From: Trichocoleus desertorum ATA4-8-CV12
GTDB taxonomy: Bacteria; Cyanobacteriota; Cyanobacteriia; FACHB-46
DNA length: 64,000 nucleotides
Assembly: GCA_019358975.1 (NCBI GenBank)
Contig: JAHHIL010000010.1
Location: forward strand, 1 to 64,000
Direction: 5' to 3'
Position numbers and translations under genes: made by a program. Shown piece by piece: positions 1 to 7,410 of this stretch (within the stretch, counting starts at the first letter, position 1; every line of letters starts with the position of its first letter). The notes below the pieces were generated by a model, which saw nothing but the letters and a program-made list of their open reading frames with translations, was not told the origin of the DNA and made no database searches.

Positions 1-134
1 GAGATACGAATGCGGCAATTCTCATTAAAAAAGTAGGGTTGGACATCGCCTTACTCAAAAACGCTCAACCCAATAAGTGCAAAGCACAGGCTGCGCCAAC
101 GGTTCGGAAGAGAAGCCCGCGCTGTACTGCCTAA
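1..134 (+). CDS. tnpB: 3' end of a TnpB (IS200/IS605-family) gene, cut by the window edge
   Basis: The frame with first complete codon at 3-5 and TAA stop at 132-134 encodes 43 residues starting DTNAAILIKK and ending SPRCTA. D-x-N-A-A is the third RuvC motif of TnpB, whose Asp is catalytic, so this is the last part of a TnpB nuclease gene entering from the left. The complete tnpB at 54037 has the same motif (DLNGARN) and nearly the same last residues (SPRCTV), and both stops fall at the same place in a shared hairpin. TnpB is an RNA-guided DNA nuclease encoded by IS605-type transposons. Whether the rest of this copy is intact cannot be seen. Confidence 0.85.
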   Translation, partial: DTNAAILIKKVGLDIALLKNAQPNKCKAQAAPTVRKRSPRCTA

Positions 135-180
135 GCGGTCAGTGTCGGGAGTATGTCACGAAGGGGGAATCTGACGTTAC
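116..180 (+). ncRNA. Right end and probable omegaRNA scaffold of the first tnpB element
   Basis: The stretch 116-149 folds as a long hairpin: CCG-CGCTG-t-ACTG, loop CCTAAG, CGGT-CAGTG-t-CGG. The tnpB stop TAA (132-134) lies in its loop. The 55216-55247 copy folds the same way, with a G-U in place of a G-C in the upper stem. Both copies then share GACGTTACG (173-181 here, 55251-55259 there) before the sequences diverge. In known TnpB systems the guide RNA scaffold overlaps the 3' end of tnpB and the transposon right end, and the guide is the flanking DNA. The exact element end, placed near 180, is inferred. Confidence 0.6.
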
Positions 181-212
181 GATGAAACATTAATGGGAAT
201 GGGGTTGTTCTA

Positions 213-1301
213 ATGGGCGATAGACCTACCGGGAGTAAACTCGTGCAGCCCGCACTCTACCGCATTCTAGATGCCAATCTGGATCGGGCTCGCGAAGGCT
301 TAAGGATCGTCGAAGAATGGTGTCGATTTGGCCTCAACAGTGCATCGCTGACTGACGAGTGCAAACAAATGCGGCAGGAATTGGCGCGTTGGCATGATCC
401 AGAACTGCGAGCGGCCCGTGATACACCAGGCGATCCAGGGACAGAACTCACTCACCCGCAAGAAGAGCAGCGCTCTAGCATTGAGCAAGTTTTGCAGGTT
501 AACTTGTGTCGTGTCGAAGAAGCCCTCCGGGTGCTGGAAGAATACGGCAAGATTTACACCCCGGAAATGGGGATGGCCTGCAAACAAATGCGCTATCGCG
601 TCTACACCCTAGAAAGTAGTTTGCTGGTGCCCCAACGGCAGCAACTCCTAGAGCGATCGCACCTCTACCTCGTTACTTCCCCCTCCGAAAACTTATTTGC
701 CACGGTGGAGGCGGCGCTGCAAGGTGGGTTGTCTCTAGTGCAGTATCGCGACAAAACCGCAGACGATAATGTGCGCTTCAGTAATGCCAAAAAACTGCGG
801 CAAATTTGCCAAGATTACAACGCTCTATTCATCGTTAATGACCGTGTGGACTTAGCACTGGCTGTGGATGCTGATGGTGTGCATTTAGGTCAGCAAGATA
901 TGGCGATCGCTACAGCAAGACAGTTGTTAGGCCCGCATCGGTTGATTGGTCGCTCCACTACGAACCCAGAGGAAATGCGACAGGCGATTCAAGAAGGGGC
1001 TGACTATATTGGCGTGGGGCCAGTTTATGAAACGCCAACTAAAGCGGGTAAAGCCGCCGCAGGTCTGGAGTATGTGCGTTATGCCAAAGAACATGCCACA
1101 GTGCCTTGGTTTGTGATTGGTGGCGTTGATACCAATAATATTCATGATGTTCTAGCGGCTGGTGCTGAGCGGGTGGCCGTGGTACGAGCCATTATGCAAG
1201 CCGAGCAGCCCACCTTAATTACGCAATATTTCATCTCTCAGCTCCACCGAATTCAAACGATTCGCGCCTACGAAGAACGTATTGCCAAGCCTCATGTCTG
1301 A
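213..1301 (+). CDS. thiE: Thiamine-phosphate synthase with cyanobacterial N-terminal extension
   Basis: ThiE joins the thiazole phosphate and HMP-PP units into thiamine phosphate in the cytoplasm. The C-terminal half (about 150-350) is the ThiE TIM barrel, with LVQYRDK, FIVNDRVDLA, DGVHLGQQD, the phosphate loop GVGPVYETPTK and FVIGGV. The first ~145 residues form a helical domain (LDANLDRAREGLR...EEALRVLEEY) absent from E. coli-type ThiE but usual in cyanobacteria, so 362 aa is normal here. It overlaps thiS by 20 bp, so the two are co-transcribed. No TPP riboswitch consensus was found in the short leader, which starts just after the upstream transposon end. The start ATG at 213 has only a weak ribosome site. 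Confidence 0.95.
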   Translation: MGDRPTGSKLVQPALYRILDANLDRAREGLRIVEEWCRFGLNSASLTDECKQMRQELARWHDPELRAARDTPGDPGTELTHPQEEQRSSIEQVLQVNLCRVEEALRVLEEYGKIYTPEMGMACKQMRYRVYTLESSLLVPQRQQLLERSHLYLVTSPSENLFATVEAALQGGLSLVQYRDKTADDNVRFSNAKKLRQICQDYNALFIVNDRVDLALAVDADGVHLGQQDMAIATARQLLGPHRLIGRSTTNPEEMRQAIQEGADYIGVGPVYETPTKAGKAAAGLEYVRYAKEHATVPWFVIGGVDTNNIHDVLAAGAERVAVVRAIMQAEQPTLITQYFISQLHRIQTIRAYEERIAKPHV

Positions 1302-1533
1302 TTTGTCTAGTCTGTCTAATTTGTCTGATGCCATTACTGTGCAAGTGAACGGTGAACCCCAAACTTGTTCCCGCTCTATCCTTCTACCGAATCTGTTAGA
1401 ACAACTCGGCCTCAACCCCCGTTTAATTGCTGTCGAGTATAACGGTGAGATTCTGCATCGGCAGTTTTGGTCTGCGACCGAAGTCCAAGAAGGCGATCGC
1501 TTGGAGATTGTCACCATTGTGGGTGGAGGTTAG
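1282..1533 (+). CDS. thiS: Sulfur carrier protein ThiS
   Basis: Small ubiquitin-like protein that carries sulfur as a C-terminal thiocarboxylate for thiazole synthesis. The protein ends in the required diglycine (VTIVGGG), and the core ITVQVNGEPQTC...LLEQLGL...VEYNG matches the beta-grasp fold. The core begins near residue 17; the first residues (SDLSSLSNLSD) are low complexity, so initiation at an internal codon, perhaps the ATG at 1297 or 1330, is possible. It overlaps the end of thiE, giving a thiE-thiS pair whose products act in the same pathway. Confidence 0.93.
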   Translation: MPSLMSDLSSLSNLSDAITVQVNGEPQTCSRSILLPNLLEQLGLNPRLIAVEYNGEILHRQFWSATEVQEGDRLEIVTIVGGG

Positions 1534-1560
1534 CGATCGCTGCTTTACCTAGGGGCGATA

Positions 1561-1732
1561 CCTAGGCAACTTTAGTACGGATAACTCCCTCCAGACTGAT
1601 GCCCTACCCCGTGGGTAAGACGGTACAGTATAGATGTGCCCTAGGTTTACGGCTCTTGACAAAGGGTGAGCCGCCTCAAGCCGAGTCCTAAAACTTGCAG
1701 GCAGGTGGTTGTCCACCAGTATCATGAACTGG
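1561..1732 (+). ncRNA. Structured non-coding stretch, possible leader RNA or small RNA
   Basis: The 288-base gap between thiS and the next gene holds no ORF of note but many paired segments. A long-range helix joins 1561-1580 to 1681-1701 (CCT/AGG, GCAA/TTGC, TTT/AAA, AG/CT, CGG/CCG with small bulges). Inside it are hairpins TACCC/GGGTA (1605-1617) and CGGCTC/GAGCCG (1650-1673). After it come GGTGG/CCACC (1704-1717) and CCAGT/ACTGG (1716-1732). It could be the 5' leader of the gene at 1822 or a separate small RNA. It does not match TPP, SRP, tmRNA or RNase P consensus sequences known to me. Strand is assumed from the flanking genes. Confidence 0.35.
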
Positions 1733-1821
1733 TTAAAAACATTCCGAATTGAAATTTTAGATTGAAGTTTGGAATTAGCCGGAGCCGATTGTTTTTTCAT
1801 CAGCTTGGATAGGCACGCCTT

Positions 1822-2817
1822 ATGCGTAATAAACTTTTTTCTGTAATCAAACCCTTGTTCAAATCTGTGCTTCTGGTTGGCTTAGTGCTAACCCTGGCAC
1901 TGAGTAATGCCGATGGTGCGTTGGCAGCCCGTAGCGGTGGACGCATTGGTGGTGGCTCTTTTAGGGCTCCGAGTCGTGGCCCCACTTACTCTGCCCCCCG
2001 TAGCTATACTCCTGGCCCTGGTGGCTATCGCGGCGGATACGGCTACGGTGGCGGCTATACCCCTTCTCCTTTCTTTTTTATTCCGTTTTTAGGCGGCACG
2101 GGTGGATTAGGTGGCCTATTTGGTATCTTGATCTTCTTTGCGATCGCCAACTTTCTAGTTAGCACCTTCCGGCGAGTCAGTGCGGGTACAGATGGTGAGG
2201 GCCTAGACGCCTACTCTAGCAACCCTGCTGTGTCAGTCGCTAAGTTGCAAGTGGGTCTTCTAGCTGAAGCTCGGACACTGCAAGCTGACCTGAACCGTAT
2301 TGCTGAAGCTGCTGATACTAGCTCTTCTGACGGCTTGACCCAAGTTCTGCAAGAATCCTCTCTCGCCTTGCTGCGTCACCCAGAGTATTGGGTCTACGCG
2401 GGGTCAGAAAGCCAGCAAACTCGTCTGAGCGCGGCTGAATCTCAGTTCAATCGGTTAGCTTTAGCAGAGCGCAGTAAGTTCGGTGAAGAGACACTAACCA
2501 ACTTCAACACCCGTCGGCAACTAAAGTCAGCTAATGACTCTGCCTTGACCGTTGCTGAAGCGGGGGGTGCTTTGACCAATACTACCCAAGCCCCCAGCGA
2601 GTACATTGTGGTGACGATCTTAGTTGGCACCCAGGGTAAATTCCAATTCCCTGCGATTAACAACAGTGACGAGTTGCGACGGGCGCTCAGTCAAATTGGA
2701 GCTATTCCTAGCGAACAACTACTAGCAGTAGAAATTCTGTGGACTCCTCAAGCCGAGGATGACACCCTGACCACAGATGACATGCTCGCCGAGTATCCCA
2801 ACCTCAAACTCGTCTAA
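1822..2817 (+). CDS. DUF1517-family exported or membrane protein
   Basis: 331 aa. An N-terminal hydrophobic signal or anchor (FKSVLLVGLVLTLALSNADGALA) is followed by a Gly/Tyr/Pro/Ser-rich stretch (about 35-85, GGYRGGYGYGGG). Then comes a strong transmembrane segment (FFFIPFLGGTGGLGGLFGILIFFAIANFL, broken here as one hydrophobic run near 90-118) and a soluble C-terminal domain of ~200 residues. This arrangement is that of DUF1517, a family shared by cyanobacteria and plastids with no established biochemical role. The ATG at 1822 starts a clear signal sequence. A strong terminator follows at 2892. Confidence 0.8.
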   Translation: MRNKLFSVIKPLFKSVLLVGLVLTLALSNADGALAARSGGRIGGGSFRAPSRGPTYSAPRSYTPGPGGYRGGYGYGGGYTPSPFFFIPFLGGTGGLGGLFGILIFFAIANFLVSTFRRVSAGTDGEGLDAYSSNPAVSVAKLQVGLLAEARTLQADLNRIAEAADTSSSDGLTQVLQESSLALLRHPEYWVYAGSESQQTRLSAAESQFNRLALAERSKFGEETLTNFNTRRQLKSANDSALTVAEAGGALTNTTQAPSEYIVVTILVGTQGKFQFPAINNSDELRRALSQIGAIPSEQLLAVEILWTPQAEDDTLTTDDMLAEYPNLKLV

Positions 2818-2891
2818 GGTTGCATCAGGCAAGTCTTGACAGGTGATGTATCACGCCAAAGCCAGTGCATCACCCAATCTAAACTCTTATC

Positions 2892-2922
2892 CCCCCAGTT
2901 GTTATGCAATTGGGGGTTTTTT
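2892..2922 (+). terminator. Rho-independent terminator after the DUF1517 gene
   Basis: A 10-bp stem (CCCCCAGTTG with CAATTGGGGG, one G-U pair) and a 5-base loop are followed directly by TTTTTT. It lies 75 bases after the DUF1517 stop. It also shows that the following gene does not start upstream of it. Confidence 0.9.
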
Positions 2923-2991
2923 ATGTATAAAACCTTGCTGGCAAGCGCTATAAAGTGGAAGGGCGATCGCTCCTCACATAACTCCCACAGC

Positions 2992-3480
2992 ATGCGAATG
3001 CAATATTCAGTTCATTCGCCTACACAGTTTATGCAAACTTATACTGACCAATTGCTTCCCAGTTGGCCGCAGCCTGTAGTGTCAATTTTGGTGGTGCTCC
3101 AACAATGTTCTGGTGCGATGCTGAGCCGAACCTTGGCAACAGAAATGCAGAAGCAGCAAGGACGGAGCCAATTTTTGCAGTTTGGTTACCAAGTCGCGCT
3201 GGAACTAGAACCTTTGGGGCATCTAGTAGAACTCTTTGATCCAGTGACGGGTTGGCCTCTGCGATCGCCTGCGGGTCGGCTGCGCTTAGATGATGTTGCG
3301 GTGGTGCGGGCAGCATTACAGTACCCCACTATCCCTCAAGGCAACTGCACTTTAGTGATTCATCCCGACTGGGAGAGTGCCGTCTACCCCTCTGTGCTGG
3401 TCTCCTCCGCGCCTCTCGACTTGCTAGAAACGGTAGCTGCCCAAGTGAGCGATCGCTACCTGCTCAATCCTCTCTTTTAA
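2992..3480 (+). CDS. MMADHC-like conserved cyanobacterial protein
   Basis: About 162 aa. It resembles the cyanobacterial proteins annotated as methylmalonic aciduria and homocystinuria type D protein: MQYSVHSPTQF, LPSWPQPVVSILVVLQQC, LVELFDPVTGWPL, DDVAVVRAAL, VIHPDWESAVYPS. In animals MMADHC directs cobalamin between two enzymes; the role in cyanobacteria is not established. An open frame extends upstream to 2836 but runs through the terminator at 2892-2922, so the ATG at 2992 (or the one at 2998) is the sensible start. Confidence 0.7.
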   Translation: MRMQYSVHSPTQFMQTYTDQLLPSWPQPVVSILVVLQQCSGAMLSRTLATEMQKQQGRSQFLQFGYQVALELEPLGHLVELFDPVTGWPLRSPAGRLRLDDVAVVRAALQYPTIPQGNCTLVIHPDWESAVYPSVLVSSAPLDLLETVAAQVSDRYLLNPLF

Positions 3481-3872
3481 CTTCCTGAACTTAATGAGGT
3501 TGATTGAGCCACCAAGCTAGAGCCAGCAGTCTCAAGTGGATATTGTGCTTGGGAGCTTTTATTAGTGCTGTACCACCACTCTTGCTGGGCGGGTGAAAGC
3601 TTGACAGGGTAGAGCGTGATTTCGATTGTTTTGCCACAACCTTGACCTAAAATTTCTACCGAATAAGAAGGATGGGTTTGGGTTGCAAGATCAGGCACAA
3701 AGCGCTTGCCAATGCGCCGCCAACTAGGTTCCTTGCCCCGCCACTCCAAACGACAACAGGGCCAAGGCAACTGTTCGCGGTCAAACAAACGACAGCAAGG
3801 ACCAATAATCCGGTAGCAGAAGTGCCCACCGGGACTATAAAGAATTTCGCCAGATTGCAAGAGATCAGACAC
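3477..3872 (-). CDS. Conserved hypothetical protein, Cys/Trp-rich
   Basis: 131 aa, no assigned function. Its N-terminal two thirds look folded and hold six cysteines (HFCYRIIGPCCRLFD, WPCCRLEW, GQGCGKTIEI) and several tryptophans. The last ~25 residues are Ser/Thr-rich and probably disordered. No signal peptide or membrane segment is visible. It is convergent with the MMADHC-like gene and overlaps its stop by 4 bases. Paired cysteines could bind metal, but no standard zinc-finger spacing is present. Its coding status rests on length, composition and the lack of a competing frame. Confidence 0.6.
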   Translation of the reverse strand: MSDLLQSGEILYSPGGHFCYRIIGPCCRLFDREQLPWPCCRLEWRGKEPSWRRIGKRFVPDLATQTHPSYSVEILGQGCGKTIEITLYPVKLSPAQQEWWYSTNKSSQAQYPLETAGSSLVAQSTSLSSGS

Positions 3873-4057
3873 AGATGTGATTGTCTCACAGTTCGCGCTG
3901 GGACTGAAGCGGGGAGAGCGATCGCCGTTTTATAGCTGCCTATCCAATTGCATATCTAGCCGCCCCTAACTCAGTCAGGAGGACGAGTCAATGCCCCCCT
4001 CGGCATTCTCTCTCCTGATACAAGCGATCGCCGATTTCTTTTGCGACGATTAGGAGT

Positions 4058-4450
4058 ATGAACAACGCTGAACGCCTCCTCACTCTCAATCGCATCCGTA
4101 AGCTCAGTCGCTTAATGGACACCGCAATTCGGATTCCGGGTATCGGTTTTCGGATTGGTTTAGACCCGATTATTGGGTTGATCCCTGGGGCAGGAGATGT
4201 GGTAAGTACCGCTTTCTCGGCTTACATCATTTTTCTGGCGGCCCGCTTTAAGCTACCTGCACCTGTGCTGTATCGCATGGTCTTCAACAGCGGCTTAGAA
4301 GCCGTAGTGGGTTCTGTACCTTTGATTGGCGATCTGTTCGACGCTTTTTATAAATCGAACATCCGGAATCTAGCGCTCCTAGAACAGCACTTGCAAATCG
4401 TGGACCCAGCCCTAGAGGAAACTCCAGAGGTTGTTTCTGTACCTCGCTAG
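4058..4450 (+). CDS. DUF4112 family protein
   Basis: 130 aa. It contains the DUF4112 pattern: RLMDTAIRIPGIGFRIGLDPIIGLIPGAGD, then a hydrophobic helix (STAFSAYIIFLAARF) and VGSVPLIGDLFDAFYKSNIRN. The two Gly/Pro-rich GL(D)P...GD segments and hydrophobic helices suggest a small membrane-associated protein; biochemical function is unknown. RBS-like TTAGGAGT precedes the ATG at 4058 by a short space. Confidence 0.8.
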   Translation: MNNAERLLTLNRIRKLSRLMDTAIRIPGIGFRIGLDPIIGLIPGAGDVVSTAFSAYIIFLAARFKLPAPVLYRMVFNSGLEAVVGSVPLIGDLFDAFYKSNIRNLALLEQHLQIVDPALEETPEVVSVPR

Positions 4451-4610
4451 CAATCTAGCACGCACAATTTACGTCTGTACCTGGAGTTGTATAGAGATAA
4501 CCCTACAGAAGATAGAAAACATTTCTTAAATAGTTTGTTATATTTGTTTACATAGGTTTACAAAATCGGCTCAAATTTTCCCACTCTCACTCTCTCAGCT
4601 TTACTTGGCA

Positions 4611-4616
4611 AAGGAG
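4611..4616 (+). promoter_or_regulatory. Ribosome binding site that fixes the nblA start
   Basis: AAGGAG lies six bases before the ATG at 4623. It shows that the true start is this ATG and not the in-frame TTG at 4605. Confidence 0.8.
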
Positions 4617-4622
4617 CCCGTC

Positions 4623-4820
4623 ATGAATTCCCCCGCCCAACTCTCTTTAGAACAAGAATTTAGTCTTAGAAGCTTTGCAGATCAAGTTCAGCTCATGTCC
4701 CGTGAACAAGCTCAGGAGTTTCTAGTTAGCTTGTATGAGCAAATGATGATGCGAGAGAAGATGTATCAAGAATTTCTCAAGCATGAGTGGGGCTTAGATA
4801 CCCCAGAAAATTGGCTCTAA
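4623..4820 (+). CDS. nblA: Phycobilisome degradation protein NblA
   Basis: 65 aa, typical NblA length. The protein begins MNSPAQLSLEQEFSLRSF and contains VQLMSREQAQEFLVSLYEQMMMRE and FLKHEWGLD, the standard NblA signature. NblA is a small helical adaptor that binds phycobiliproteins and directs them to Clp protease during nitrogen or other starvation. The start is set by the AAGGAG at 4611. The upstream 170 bases are AT-rich, as expected for a regulated promoter, but I saw no clear NtcA site (GTA-N8-TAC). A clpB, unrelated to this adaptor function, lies elsewhere in the window. Confidence 0.93.
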   Translation: MNSPAQLSLEQEFSLRSFADQVQLMSREQAQEFLVSLYEQMMMREKMYQEFLKHEWGLDTPENWL

Positions 4821-4836
4821 CTTCCTAGGTTGCACA

Positions 4837-4887
4837 GGGCGTTGATGACTCTGATTTTGATGAAGTCAATCTATAACCTCAACGCCC
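4837..4887 (+). terminator. Hairpin after nblA
   Basis: GGGCGTTGA pairs perfectly with TCAACGCCC, with inner TGACT/AGTCA pairing. There is no T-run right after it, so it may be an mRNA-stabilising or processing hairpin and not a true terminator. Confidence 0.45.
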
Positions 4888-5009
4888 CCTGAGCCAGTTG
4901 CTACAAAATTTGGCACTGAGTATTTTTTATTAGATGCTCGTAGTCCTAAATCAAATTTAAATAAACTCAGATTGCTAGGAGCGATCGCTTAAGTTTGTAA
5001 TTGAATATT

Positions 5010-5765
5010 ATGCAAAATTTAAATTTTGAATTAAAGGAATCACCTACGATTCCTTTAACCTCTTATGTAGGAATTTTAGTTGCCGCCACTATTATTAGCC
5101 TATGGTTAGGCAGCTTAGTCTGGTGTTTCACCATTGATGTTTCTAGTCTACAAGTTTTTGGTTTAATTCCTGCAATTCTAATCAGAACTTTTTTGCATAC
5201 TGGTCTGTTCATTACAGCTCATGATGCTATGCACGGAACTATCTCTAAGAATCGCCAGATTAACGAAGGGATTGGCACCGTTGCTTCAGCTCTTTATGCC
5301 CTCTTACCTTATCAGGATCTTTTAGCAAACCATCGCTTGCACCATCGTGCTCCAGCGACCGAGAAAGATCCAGACTTTTATGACCAAGAGCCTCAGACCA
5401 TTTGGGCTTGGTATTTCCACTTTATGAAAAGCTACTTATCAGGCAAGCAAAGTTGGATCTTGCTAGTTGGCATGAGCATTGTTTTCTACACGTTGCTGTT
5501 TGGGTTTCAGGTTTCTCTGGCGAATCTATTGTTGTTTTGGTTGTTGCCTCTGCTTTTAAGTTCTTGCCAACTCTTTTACTTCGGAATTTATCTGCCTCAT
5601 CGACGACCCACAGCAGGTTATGCCAATCGGCATCGGGCAACTAGCATCAACTGTTCGAGTGTGTGGTCATTTCTTACCTGCTATCACTTTGGCTACCACT
5701 GGGAGCATCACGAATATCCTGATGTGCCTTGGTACGGATTAGCCGCAGTGCGAAAAACCGAATGA
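5010..5765 (+). CDS. crtW: Beta-carotene ketolase, CrtW type
   Basis: 251 aa integral-membrane di-iron oxygenase of the fatty-acid-desaturase superfamily that adds keto groups to beta-ionone rings (echinenone/canthaxanthin). All three histidine boxes are present: HDAMHG, HRLHH and HWEHHE, the last followed by YPDVPWY as in CrtW. FGIYLPHRRP and CYHFGYH are further CrtW marks that separate it from lipid desaturases. Four hydrophobic segments are visible. A frame extends to a TTG at 5001, but the ATG at 5010 is preferred. The gene is AT-richer than its neighbours. Substrate specificity cannot be read from sequence. Confidence 0.85.
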   Translation: MQNLNFELKESPTIPLTSYVGILVAATIISLWLGSLVWCFTIDVSSLQVFGLIPAILIRTFLHTGLFITAHDAMHGTISKNRQINEGIGTVASALYALLPYQDLLANHRLHHRAPATEKDPDFYDQEPQTIWAWYFHFMKSYLSGKQSWILLVGMSIVFYTLLFGFQVSLANLLLFWLLPLLLSSCQLFYFGIYLPHRRPTAGYANRHRATSINCSSVWSFLTCYHFGYHWEHHEYPDVPWYGLAAVRKTE

Positions 5766-5813
5766 GAAATCTGAAATCATAAGAGAGTGTGTTTTGAGAA
5801 ATTCTAGGACTGT

Positions 5814-6305
5814 ATGCTGCCTGCTTTCACCTCAGATTTGCCAGCCTTCTCTAGCCGTTTTCTTGAACAAGCACCGAGCGATCGCCTGCACATCCTGAAA
5901 CAGTTAGGATTAGCTCGCTATGCTGATTTCATGTTACTGATGCCCAACACAGCAGCTAATGTGGCTTGTGTAATGCGCTTTTTTGCTGACCCCAGTCGAG
6001 TCAAGTTTCCTGATTTGCGTGGTGTGGAGCTAGCAGGTTTAGCGTTGGATGGGGTGAATTTGATTCGAGCCAACTTAACATGTGCGAAGCTCAACGGTAG
6101 TAGTTTGGTGAAGGCTGACCTGATCCGTGCTCAATTGCAGGACGCTGATCTCAGACAGGCAGACCTGCGAGGGGCAACGCTTAACAAAACCAGTTGGGTG
6201 GGGGCTGAGGTGGAAGGTTGTCGCCTGGGTGTAGGAGTGGGTTTGACAGATGAGCAGCGCCAAGACTTACAGGAGCGTGGTGCTTTGTTGGAATCTTGCG
6301 TTTAA
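5814..6305 (+). CDS. Pentapeptide-repeat protein
   Basis: 163 aa. A non-repeat N-terminal region (~1-65, [25 protein letters not shown]) is followed by about 14 pentapeptide units ([57 protein letters not shown]...). This predicts a short right-handed beta-helix. A C-terminal tail ([17 protein letters not shown]) resembles the capping segment seen in many cyanobacterial members. Pentapeptide proteins often mediate protein contacts; no specific partner can be inferred. Confidence 0.85.
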   Translation: MLPAFTSDLPAFSSRFLEQAPSDRLHILKQLGLARYADFMLLMPNTAANVACVMRFFADPSRVKFPDLRGVELAGLALDGVNLIRANLTCAKLNGSSLVKADLIRAQLQDADLRQADLRGATLNKTSWVGAEVEGCRLGVGVGLTDEQRQDLQERGALLESCV

Positions 6306-6353
6306 ATAACTAAGGCATGGTAGAAACCTGGTTAGAACTTATTAGGGCTTGCT

Positions 6354-6971
6354 GTGCCATCCAACCGACTCGCTCAACAAATTGCCTTTATTGTCGAAAT
6401 TGACAAACTGAAGCGGATTTTGCGGCAAACGCTCCTCACCGATGCTTCACGGCAAGAAAATAGTGCTGAACACTCGTGGCATATTGCTTTGATGGCGATC
6501 GTGCTAGCTGAGTATGCTCCTGCGGAAGTGGATCTATTACAGGCAGTCAAATTACTGTTGATTCACGATTTAGTAGAAATTGATGCGGGTGACACATTCT
6601 GCTACGACCTCAGCGGCAATCAAAGCAAGGCACAGCGGGAACTAGCGGCTGCCGATCGCCTGTTTGGGTTGTTACCTCCAGAACAAGGAGCTGAGTTGCG
6701 ATCGCTCTGGGAAGAGTTTGAAGCTCAAGCTACTCCAGAAGCCAAATTTGCCGCTGCGCTCGATCGCCTGCAACCGATTTTGAATAATCAGCAAACGGGG
6801 GGTGCTTCTTGGCAAAAGCATGGCATTACATCGGAGCAAGTGTTGCGACGAATGCAGCCTGTTCAGGAAGGTGCGCCAGAGTTGTGGCCCTTAGTTGAGC
6901 AAATTGTGGCGGATTGTGTGGCAGCAGGTTATCTGCAACATACCGCACAGGCTAAATCTGTGAGCAGTTAG
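6354..6971 (+). CDS. HD-domain hydrolase (YfbR/HDDC2-like)
   Basis: 205 aa, GTG start. It carries the metal-binding HD motifs: SAEHSWHIALMA, then LLIHDLVEIDAGD. It continues with the family region GLLPPEQGAELRSLWEEFEAQATPEAKFAAALDRLQP. This is the HD_3 arrangement of 5'-deoxynucleotidase YfbR and human HDDC2, so a nucleotide phosphatase role is likely but the substrate is unproven. The stop is 13 bases before the next gene, so the two may be co-transcribed. Confidence 0.85.
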   Translation: MPSNRLAQQIAFIVEIDKLKRILRQTLLTDASRQENSAEHSWHIALMAIVLAEYAPAEVDLLQAVKLLLIHDLVEIDAGDTFCYDLSGNQSKAQRELAAADRLFGLLPPEQGAELRSLWEEFEAQATPEAKFAAALDRLQPILNNQQTGGASWQKHGITSEQVLRRMQPVQEGAPELWPLVEQIVADCVAAGYLQHTAQAKSVSS

Positions 6972-6984
6972 ATCTAGAAAATCA

Positions 6985-7410
6985 ATGCCTTTTATCTATC
7001 CTCGAACCATTCGCTTCCAAGACACAGATGCAGCGGGTGTTGTTTACTTTGCAAATGTACTAGCGATGTGTCATGAAGCTTATGAAGCTTCTTTAGTGGC
7101 ATCAGGAATTAACTTGAAAGAATTTTTCAGCAATGCTGCGATCGCCATCCCGATTGTCCATGCGGAAGTCGATTTTTTTCGTCCCATGTTTTGCGGTGAT
7201 CAAGAGTTAGTTCATCTCACTCCAACCTTGATTTCCAACCAAGAATTTAGGATTGATTACCAAGTTTTTGCTGATGGCCTCAGCGATCGCCCTTTAAGCC
7301 AAGCCAACACTCGTCACGTTTGCATTAATCCAGCGATTAGGAAGCGGGAGAATTTACCAGAGATGATGCGGCAATGGCTTAAACAGTGGAGTGATTCTGA
7401 AGCCAATTAA
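6985..7410 (+). CDS. 1,4-dihydroxy-2-naphthoyl-CoA hydrolase (hot-dog thioesterase)
   Basis: 141 aa hot-dog-fold thioesterase. RFQDTDAAGVVYFANVLAMCHEAYE is the 4HBT signature with the catalytic Asp in the DTDAAG segment. In cyanobacteria a protein of this kind releases DHNA from DHNA-CoA in phylloquinone synthesis. The assignment is strengthened by menE, menC and menA immediately beyond it. Its 3' end overlaps the 3' end of menE (opposite strand) by 32 bases. A general acyl-CoA thioesterase is the alternative. Confidence 0.85.
   Translation: MPFIYPRTIRFQDTDAAGVVYFANVLAMCHEAYEASLVASGINLKEFFSNAAIAIPIVHAEVDFFRPMFCGDQELVHLTPTLISNQEFRIDYQVFADGLSDRPLSQANTRHVCINPAIRKRENLPEMMRQWLKQWSDSEAN

Noticed and set aside
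2836-2991. N-terminal extension of the MMADHC-like gene
   Set aside because: The extension runs through a strong terminator (2892-2922) and has no similarity to the family; the ATG at 2992 matches the family start.
4605-4622. TTG start for nblA
   Set aside because: AAGGAG at 4611-4616 lies inside this extension and points to the ATG at 4623, which gives the usual NblA N-terminus.
4451-4622. NtcA site upstream of nblA
   Set aside because: Expected for nblA, but no GTA-N8-TAC with proper spacing was found in this stretch.
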